Origin: JBKHBT01 sp046542255 | GTDB taxonomy: Bacteria > UBP14 > UBA6098 > JBKHBT01 | Direction: 5' to 3' | Assembly (NCBI GenBank): GCA_046542255.1 | Contig: JBKHBT010000023.1 | Span: 1 to 39,202, forward strand | DNA: 39,202 nucleotides | Shown: positions 33,101 through 39,202 of the stretch, piece by piece | Position numbering within the stretch: the first letter of the stretch is position 1 | How the letters are laid out: each line of letters begins with the position of its first letter | Position numbers and translations under genes: made by a program | Notes under the pieces: model-generated | Told to the model about the DNA's origin: nothing | The model's database searches: none | What the model saw: the letters and a program-made list of their open reading frames with translations, nothing else

Positions 33101-36100
33101 ATGAGAAAGTTTGTATTGATTTCTATCTTAATATCAATCATAGCTGGGCTTTTTGCCTGGGATTATGATTCTGGCGTGATCGATGTTCGCACCGATCCTC
33201 GGGCTAGTGGTGGAGAAAGAAGATTTCTGCCCTACTATTTATCTGTCTGTATCGATCAACCTCCAGTAGTTGTCGATCTAGACTTGCCACCTGGAGATTA
33301 TTCTGTCGATGCTTATCTTCGATATTATCCCTGTGAGCAGGAACATGAAACCATGTACGCCAGCCTCGGCGGCCAGTCCAAACATATACCGGATATGGGC
33401 TGCACTTCTTTCCAGTGGTTCTATAATATTGGCGATTGTGGTGCAGACTGCGGCGGCGACCCTTCACCGCTGAACTATCACACTGTTTCGGAATCTTCGG
33501 ATTTGGTTTTACAAGGTTCTGGTTGGACAGCAGAAGGTGTTAATGTCATTTATGTCCGTGTATTTGGAAATTATCGTGAAAATACGCCACCAATTGTTAC
33601 AGAGTTAACTCCAGAGAATGGCGAGTTTGCTGATAATATCACAATCGATGCCATTTCCTCCGATCCTGACAGTATTGTCGTCTCCGAAGAATTTGAATAC
33701 TCCTTAGACGGCGAAACTTGGCTACCAATTACAATTTCAGATAATCCTGAAGATCCTATCCTATGGACATCGGAACTCGATGAATGCGAAGTATGGCTTC
33801 GTGCCCGAGCTTTTGATGGCGAACTTTATTCGGAATGGTTTGTATCCGGGCCTATCTTAATTGACAATACACCGCCGGTTACTTCAGACGATGCTCCAGA
33901 AGGCTGGCAGATAGGCGAAGTTACTGTAAATCTCACTGCCGATGATGGAGAATGTGGTTCTGGATTCGATGGCGATGGTACAATCCACTATTCCATCGAA
34001 GGCTTTGACTACTTCGAAGGCAATGAAATTCTATTTATCGATAATGGCAGCTTCGAGATTCAATATTATTCCGTAGATGATGTCGGAAATACCGAAGAGC
34101 CAAAAACTTGTATTGTAATGATCGATAATCTTTGCCCGGTCTTCACAGAACTGTCGATACCCGAATTCGATGAAGATTTCGAAGGTGATTTGCCAATTTC
34201 TATCACTGTGGAAGATGAGCATTCCGGCGTTCTCGAACATACTGAATACTATGCGATTGGTGTTACCGAGACACCGCATCCCGATGTAGTCTGGATTGAA
34301 TTTAGCGGCACCATCGATGAAGATTGGCCGATGTTCGAAGGCCAGTATCTTTATGTCAAATCGATCGCCGAGGATAATGCCGGCAATGTTTGCGAGTCCG
34401 AGATCCAAAGTGAATATATCGATCCTGTTAACCATCCACCTTTAGTAATATCGCTGCTGCCAGAAGAAGGCGAATTCAAGGACGATATCGAGGTCTCTGC
34501 CGAAACCGAAGATCCAGATGGCCCAGTTATTGGCGAAATATATGAATATTCATTGGATGGCGAAAGCTGGCTTCCGCTTGCCGATACCGAAACTCCCGAT
34601 ATTCCAATAATATGGACAAGCGGCCTTAATGAATGCGAAGTGTGGCTAAGGGTTCGCGCTTTTGATGGCGAGCTTTATTCTGAATGGTTTGTTGAAGGCC
34701 CTATTCTTATTGATAATACTGCACCAACAACTACTGACAATGCCCCAGAAGGCTGGCAGAACACAGATATTACCGTGTTACTATCACCTGATGATGCCAT
34801 TTGCGGCTCCGGTTTCGATGGAACTGGCACAACGTATTTGGGCACCGAAGGGGCATATGAAGAAGGCACCGAAGTAGAGTTTACCGAAACTGGAACGTAT
34901 GAAATTTCATATTATTCAATCGATGATGTCGGCAATGAAGAGATTCCTAATAGTTTCACCGTCTCTATCGATAAGGATTGCCCTATCTTTGCAGATTGGT
35001 CTATACCAGAGATCGATGAGGATTATGAAGAAGCCCTGGAGATTTCTCTCGCTGTTTCGGATGAGCATTCTGGAGTTGCATCCTATGCTACCTATTATGC
35101 CTTCAGCATAGACGATTCCCCTGACCCAGAAGCTCTCATGTGGACAGAATTCGACTCGGTAATCGATGTGGATTGGTCCTTGCATGAGAATGAATATCTC
35201 TATGTAAAAGCTATCGGCGAAGACAATGCTGGCAATATCTGCGATTCTGATATGCAAAGCGAATTTATCGAATATGTCAATCATCCGCCGATTATTACTG
35301 CACTTGTACCCGAAAACGGTGAGTTTGCAGATAACATCGAGATTTCAGCAACCACTTCCGATCCAGATGGCCCGGTTGCTGCCGAAGAATATGAATATTC
35401 ATTGGATGGCGAAACATGGCTTCCAATTACCATATCCGATACGCCAGCAGATCCATATAGCTGGGCATCTGGTTTAGATGAGTGTGAAGTTTGGCTTCGT
35501 GCACGCGCCTATGATGGCGAACTCTATTCCGATTGGCTCGTATCAGGACCGATTCTTATCGATAATACGCCACCGGTTACAACAGATGATGCCCCGGAAG
35601 GATGGCAGGTCGATAATTTTGTCGTTATCCTTACGCCTGATGATGGCGAATGTGGCAGTGGTTTCGATGGTGATGGAACTACCTACTACTCCATAGATGA
35701 TGGCGCCATTCTGGAAGGCAATGAAATCGAATTCACAGAATCTGGCGTTTATGAGATTAGCTATTTCTCGGTTGATGATGTTGGCAATTCCGAAGAACCA
35801 AAAACTACAACTGTATATATCGATAAAGATTGCGTAACCTTCTCGGATTGGAATATTCCAGATATATCAGGAGGTACTGTTGACGAGACATGTATTAATT
35901 ATACTGGCCGCGAAGGTATCGAATACACTGTAATTTCCGGCACAGACCCAACATGTGGCCTAACAGGAATAAAATTCGAAGATGGTAGCCCGAATCTTGG
36001 TGAAGATTCCATGATAGAAGCCGATATTTTCCAGTTTACGGTTATGGCTTCAGATATTCCTGCAATTATAGAAATTTCTACCAAAGCAGGCGGTGTTTGT

Positions 36101-38803
36101 GGATATTCGACTATCGATATAGATGAATGCTCCTCAAGCCTTAGCATTGGCGATATCTGCGAAGCCGGCTCGGATGAAGGCGGCTTTATAATACAATTGC
36201 TGGATATGGAAGATTTGGGAAGCGGTGAAATCAGGATGACCTGGCGCGTAGTCAGTGATGATGAACCAACCGCTGCATTATCCCATGTGGTTTTTGGTAT
36301 TTTACCAGTATCACCACCTTCCAGCTATAGCACTATTGGCGACTATGAGATCTGTTTTGGTGGCGGAGTAGCAGAATGCGATACATTCACTGGAAGGGGC
36401 GGCATGGAATATGTCGTAGAAATAGGCACCGATCCGACATGCGGCCTTACTGGAATCAAATACGAAGATGCCGAACCAGGCCTTGGCGAAGATGGCGCTT
36501 TGGAAGCCGATATCTATCAATTCAATATTCCATCTGGTACGCTTCCGGCGACTATAGAAGTATCCACAAAAGCAGGCAGAACCTGCGGATATACAGTTTT
36601 CAATACATCGGATTGTGGACTTCTGGCAGGCGAAGGTGGCATATGCGAAGCTGGGCCGGATGAAGGTGGCTTCATTGTCCAGTTCCTTGCCATCGAAGAA
36701 TACGATGCATATACTACTCTCACCTTCCGCGTGATTTCCGATGAGGACAATAGAACAGCGGCATTATCGCATGTAACATTTGGTTTGCCTTCTGTCGAAC
36801 CTATGAGTGATTATACAACACCTTCCGAATTTGTCATATGTGATGAAAGCGATGAAGTCAGTTGTGAGAGCTTCTCGGTAACTATTTCGGATGAGCTTTC
36901 CGGTGTTGATGAATCTGCCAGCGCATTCTACTGGGCAATTTCGCCATCTGCCACAGCCACAGAGCCCGATGAGCTTTCCTGGACACCGATCGCAGAAGGT
37001 TCAAGTGAATTAATCGGCGAAATCTGCGCAGCTTGGAATGAGAATTCTGGCGAATATATCTATTTCATGGCCGAAGGAAGCGACCTTGCTGGCAATTCCT
37101 GTTATGAGATGATTAATGAATATATCGAGCCAGTAACCGAGACCGAGCCGGAGATGGAAGGTTGTGGCTATGGTGTTACATTTGAATTTCCATCGCTATT
37201 CCGCGCTCATTCGCTAATTGGATACAATGTATATCGTTCGGATGCGCCATTTGGAGATTTCACCAAAGTTACAGATGAGCCTGTTCTTTCGACTTCGTTC
37301 AGCGATGGCCCTGCTCCGGGACTCTGGTATTATAAGGTTATGAAGGTCTATGAGACTCTCGAGGAAATCCAATATGGCGATATCTACGAGGTTCAAACCT
37401 ATGATATCACCAGTAATAACCTTGGTGCGAAACTTCTTGAAGATTCGCAGGTAGAATTATCATGGAATTCATCGCCCGAAGCATCGAGTTATGAAATCTA
37501 TATGGGTAGAGGCGAGGATGTTCTTTTTGACACGCCGATTGCTAGTGTTTATTCAGATACGATATGGACAAGTCCATCAGGTATGCTCGAAGATGGAATA
37601 AACTACAGTTTCTATGTCAAGGCTATTACAGATTGTGATTGCCCGTATGAGAATCGGTCGAATATTCTTACTGTGATGCCAACGAATCAGCCTCTTCTCC
37701 GTGCAGCGTCCAAAGCAAGAATCACAAGTCCCAAAGCTGGTTCTTTCACAACGGGCGATTACCTTACTGTATCTGCCGAGCCAATTTTCGAGCATGTTGA
37801 TGATATTTCTTCACTCAGGTTCCAAATCCGTAGTTTCGGTAGAGGCGATTGGATCGATCTTTCTGAATCGGCTCCGATAGTCGATATGCCAATCACTAAT
37901 ACTAATCCAGATAATAGGGAGCCTTATTTTATTAATATCGATACCGAAGAATTGGGAACTGGCAAATATCAGATTCGAGCAATAAATCCTACAACCTCGC
38001 CCATATCCGAAATCGCTCCGATGTCGGTTACATTCAATATCGATCCTTCTTTCGCGAATATAGATGAAAATCTAACCGAGAATTCGCAGGATATTGTATT
38101 TACTGCAGCGCCGGGAAGAATCGTGGATGTTTCACTTGGCACAAGCTCATCGAATATTCTCATTAAATCCCATTTCACTATCAGTAGCGAAGCATGTCGA
38201 TTGAATATTAAGAATATCTCATCTGAAATTTTGCCAGAGCCGTCACCAGATTCCCGAGCGATTACAGCTTTTAGAACCTCTCGATACAGCGGGCCAAAAC
38301 CAGATTATATCAGATCCAGTTTCGATATCTATTATGATGAATCTGAGATTGTTGCTCGTGGATTACGAGAAGAAAACCTTAGAGTCTATTGTTTCAGAAC
38401 TGGTGGGTTCTGGGAACCACTTCCAACCATTGTCGATCCTGAGAAAAATATCGTCCATACACAGACAGAAGAATTTGGGCTATTCATACTTGGCCCAGCA
38501 GAACTTCTAGGAATATCAGATGAGAATAATCTGCCAAAAGAAAAAGAGATAATATTAGCACATCCAAATCCATTCAACTCACAAGTTACTATAATAACCG
38601 AAATCCCAGACAAATATAGTGAACTTTCGATTTACAATATCTTGGGCCAAAAGCTAAGAACCTTTGATACAAAAAATGGTATAAATCAGATTACGTGGGA
38701 TGGCTGTGATGATTATGGCAAAGAACTTTCATCCGGTATTTATTTGCTACATCTTAGTACAAAAGACAGAATGTTTGTAGAAAAACTTATATTGATGAAA
38801 TAG
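33101..38803 (+). CDS. Giant T9SS surface protein with three ~282-residue repeats, one split by a Cys-rich insertion
   Basis: The 1900-residue protein (from ATG 33101, after AAGGAG) has a signal peptide (1-20). An N-terminal domain is followed by three repeats. Unit 1 (33584-34430) and unit 2 (34431-35277) are 847 bp each. Each unit has an HPP-x-V/I-x-x-L-x-PE-x-GEF start, a YSLDGE-x-WLP strand, an IDNTxPxTxDxAPEGWQ segment and a DEHSGV domain ending in EDNAGNxC. Unit 3 starts at 35278 and is interrupted at ~35870-36855 by two tandem Cys-rich modules (CGLTGIKFED, TKAG, CGY, ICEAGxDEGGFI). Its second half resumes at ~36856. Two fibronectin-III-like domains follow (37140-37690), then a beta domain. 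Residues 1820-1900 (AHPNPFNSQVTII) are the T9SS tail. Probably an adhesin or surface-layer component. Confidence 0.85.
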   Translation: MRKFVLISILISIIAGLFAWDYDSGVIDVRTDPRASGGERRFLPYYLSVCIDQPPVVVDLDLPPGDYSVDAYLRYYPCEQEHETMYASLGGQSKHIPDMGCTSFQWFYNIGDCGADCGGDPSPLNYHTVSESSDLVLQGSGWTAEGVNVIYVRVFGNYRENTPPIVTELTPENGEFADNITIDAISSDPDSIVVSEEFEYSLDGETWLPITISDNPEDPILWTSELDECEVWLRARAFDGELYSEWFVSGPILIDNTPPVTSDDAPEGWQIGEVTVNLTADDGECGSGFDGDGTIHYSIEGFDYFEGNEILFIDNGSFEIQYYSVDDVGNTEEPKTCIVMIDNLCPVFTELSIPEFDEDFEGDLPISITVEDEHSGVLEHTEYYAIGVTETPHPDVVWIEFSGTIDEDWPMFEGQYLYVKSIAEDNAGNVCESEIQSEYIDPVNHPPLVISLLPEEGEFKDDIEVSAETEDPDGPVIGEIYEYSLDGESWLPLADTETPDIPIIWTSGLNECEVWLRVRAFDGELYSEWFVEGPILIDNTAPTTTDNAPEGWQNTDITVLLSPDDAICGSGFDGTGTTYLGTEGAYEEGTEVEFTETGTYEISYYSIDDVGNEEIPNSFTVSIDKDCPIFADWSIPEIDEDYEEALEISLAVSDEHSGVASYATYYAFSIDDSPDPEALMWTEFDSVIDVDWSLHENEYLYVKAIGEDNAGNICDSDMQSEFIEYVNHPPIITALVPENGEFADNIEISATTSDPDGPVAAEEYEYSLDGETWLPITISDTPADPYSWASGLDECEVWLRARAYDGELYSDWLVSGPILIDNTPPVTTDDAPEGWQVDNFVVILTPDDGECGSGFDGDGTTYYSIDDGAILEGNEIEFTESGVYEISYFSVDDVGNSEEPKTTTVYIDKDCVTFSDWNIPDISGGTVDETCINYTGREGIEYTVISGTDPTCGLTGIKFEDGSPNLGEDSMIEADIFQFTVMASDIPAIIEISTKAGGVCGYSTIDIDECSSSLSIGDICEAGSDEGGFIIQLLDMEDLGSGEIRMTWRVVSDDEPTAALSHVVFGILPVSPPSSYSTIGDYEICFGGGVAECDTFTGRGGMEYVVEIGTDPTCGLTGIKYEDAEPGLGEDGALEADIYQFNIPSGTLPATIEVSTKAGRTCGYTVFNTSDCGLLAGEGGICEAGPDEGGFIVQFLAIEEYDAYTTLTFRVISDEDNRTAALSHVTFGLPSVEPMSDYTTPSEFVICDESDEVSCESFSVTISDELSGVDESASAFYWAISPSATATEPDELSWTPIAEGSSELIGEICAAWNENSGEYIYFMAEGSDLAGNSCYEMINEYIEPVTETEPEMEGCGYGVTFEFPSLFRAHSLIGYNVYRSDAPFGDFTKVTDEPVLSTSFSDGPAPGLWYYKVMKVYETLEEIQYGDIYEVQTYDITSNNLGAKLLEDSQVELSWNSSPEASSYEIYMGRGEDVLFDTPIASVYSDTIWTSPSGMLEDGINYSFYVKAITDCDCPYENRSNILTVMPTNQPLLRAASKARITSPKAGSFTTGDYLTVSAEPIFEHVDDISSLRFQIRSFGRGDWIDLSESAPIVDMPITNTNPDNREPYFINIDTEELGTGKYQIRAINPTTSPISEIAPMSVTFNIDPSFANIDENLTENSQDIVFTAAPGRIVDVSLGTSSSNILIKSHFTISSEACRLNIKNISSEILPEPSPDSRAITAFRTSRYSGPKPDYIRSSFDIYYDESEIVARGLREENLRVYCFRTGGFWEPLPTIVDPEKNIVHTQTEEFGLFILGPAELLGISDENNLPKEKEIILAHPNPFNSQVTIITEIPDKYSELSIYNILGQKLRTFDTKNGINQITWDGCDDYGKELSSGIYLLHLSTKDRMFVEKLILMK

Positions 38804-38826
38804 TCAGCAATCAAATATGTATTTAG

Positions 38827-38857
38827 AGGCCCAGCATTTGCTGGGCTTCTTTTTTTT
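38827..38857 (+). terminator. Intrinsic terminator of the giant T9SS gene
   Basis: GCCCAGC-ATTT-GCTGGGC (38829-38846), extended by two weaker pairs, is followed by a run of eleven bases that are all T except one C (38847-38857). It starts 24 bp after the stop at 38803. This is the clearest Rho-independent terminator in the window. Confidence 0.92.
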
Positions 38858-38867
38858 AGAATGAATT

Positions 38868-38975
38868 CTCTTGTAAAGCCATATATAAATATATACAATA
38901 CATAATAGATATAATGCAACGGCTTTACTGATGTTTTAGCCGAGAAGTAGGACAATGGGGCACAGCACCTTGTCT
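38868..38975 (-). repeat. Intergenic structured repeat, copy 5 (minus orientation)
   Basis: On the minus strand the first hairpin is diverged (GACAAGGTG against CCCATTGTC), but GACAA/TTGTC pairing stays. The core from GGCTAAAACATC to AAAGCC is identical to copy 1. The terminal GGCTTT is kept and pairs with AAAGCC across a rewritten AT loop. It lies between the giant gene's terminator and the tRNA. Confidence 0.82.
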
Positions 38976-39156
38976 AATAAGAAATGGAAGTATAAAACCT
39001 TTGTCAGGCCTTGCTAATTAATGCTAAATTATTATTAGCAGTGAATATCTTGAAAGGTTGATATCTTGATAAACCAGTTAATGTATTTTAAGAAAAGCGC
39101 AAAATAAAAACAGGGTCATTTTAATGAAATCTATCGAAATAGAGATGATTTACAAA
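38976..39156. other. Intergenic region downstream of the tRNA
   Basis: It holds one small hairpin (TGCTAA-ATTATTA-TTAGCA, around 39022-39040) and no gene or strong terminator. Confidence 0.5.
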
Positions 39157-39202
39157 TGCGCCCGCCCCGACTCGAACAGGGAACCTACAGATTCGTAGTC
39201 TG
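39157..39202 (-). tRNA. tRNA-Arg (anticodon ACG), 5' part beyond window
   Basis: Read on the minus strand, the anticodon arm has stem CAGA/TCTG around the 7-base loop CTACGAA: U33, anticodon ACG, A37. The variable loop is followed by a T-arm CCCTG-TTCGAGT-CGGGG, the 3' acceptor strand CGGGCGC and discriminator A at 39157. The next bases are TTT, so CCA is not encoded and must be added. The D-arm and 5' acceptor lie right of the window. ACG is normally edited to ICG by TadA to read CGU, CGC and CGA. Confidence 0.93.

Noticed and set aside
16024..38975. Reading the five dispersed repeats as a CRISPR array
   Set aside because: The copies are kilobases apart, in both orientations, with no spacers and no cas genes.

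Overview
The window is an AT-rich bacterial chromosome segment with 22 protein genes (one cut by the left edge) and a tRNA cut by the right edge. Four large exported proteins end in a 75-83 residue module opening with YPNPFNS or HPNPFNS and closing with a short basic tail, and one ends in a CHU_C-like module. These are type IX secretion (T9SS) tails of the Fibrobacteres-Chlorobi-Bacteroidetes (FCB) superphylum. Several promoters fit TTGACA-17-TATAAT and many genes have clear GGAGG-type ribosome sites. That is unlike classical Bacteroidota, so an uncultured FCB-type candidate phylum is most likely. The exact phylum cannot be read from the sequence, and no T9SS machinery gene is present here.

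Layout. 1-1800 is an AT-rich defence/toxin-like patch: the 3' part of a possible HEPN protein, then a VapBC-type toxin-antitoxin pair bracketed by a 27-bp direct repeat. 1922-4032 holds a T9SS-exported protein and a small zinc-ribbon protein. 4134-11795 (minus strand) is a two-gene operon for a giant VWA/InlB-repeat protein ending in a dockerin-like EF-hand pair and a surface protein with a cohesin-like N-terminus. 12105-15400 holds two radical SAM enzymes and a LiaF-like membrane protein. 15532-22246 holds exported or membrane proteins, including a tail-fibre-like protein with ten hexapeptide repeats and a secreted C45-type Ntn hydrolase. 22404-25253 is a predicted metal exporter followed by a hybrid histidine kinase. 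26018-27334 is a propeller-like exported protein enclosed by two identical 283-bp direct repeats.

27887-30949 (minus strand) is the metabolic highlight. A flavodoxin-like reductase, a triple-rhodanese sulfurtransferase and an EgtD-type histidine methyltransferase are packed 3-6 bp apart. This is the gene pair of anaerobic (EanA/EanB-type) ergothioneine synthesis with an added flavoprotein. The window ends with another propeller-like protein (31180-32967), a 1900-residue multidomain T9SS protein (33101-38803) and tRNA-Arg(ACG).

Five copies of a ~110-bp structured intergenic repeat are spread over 16-39 kb in both orientations. One supplies the last codons and stop of the 595-residue protein. 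The intergenic DNA also holds REP-like hairpins, a 16-bp tandem array and several near-consensus promoters, two of which predict leaderless mRNAs.
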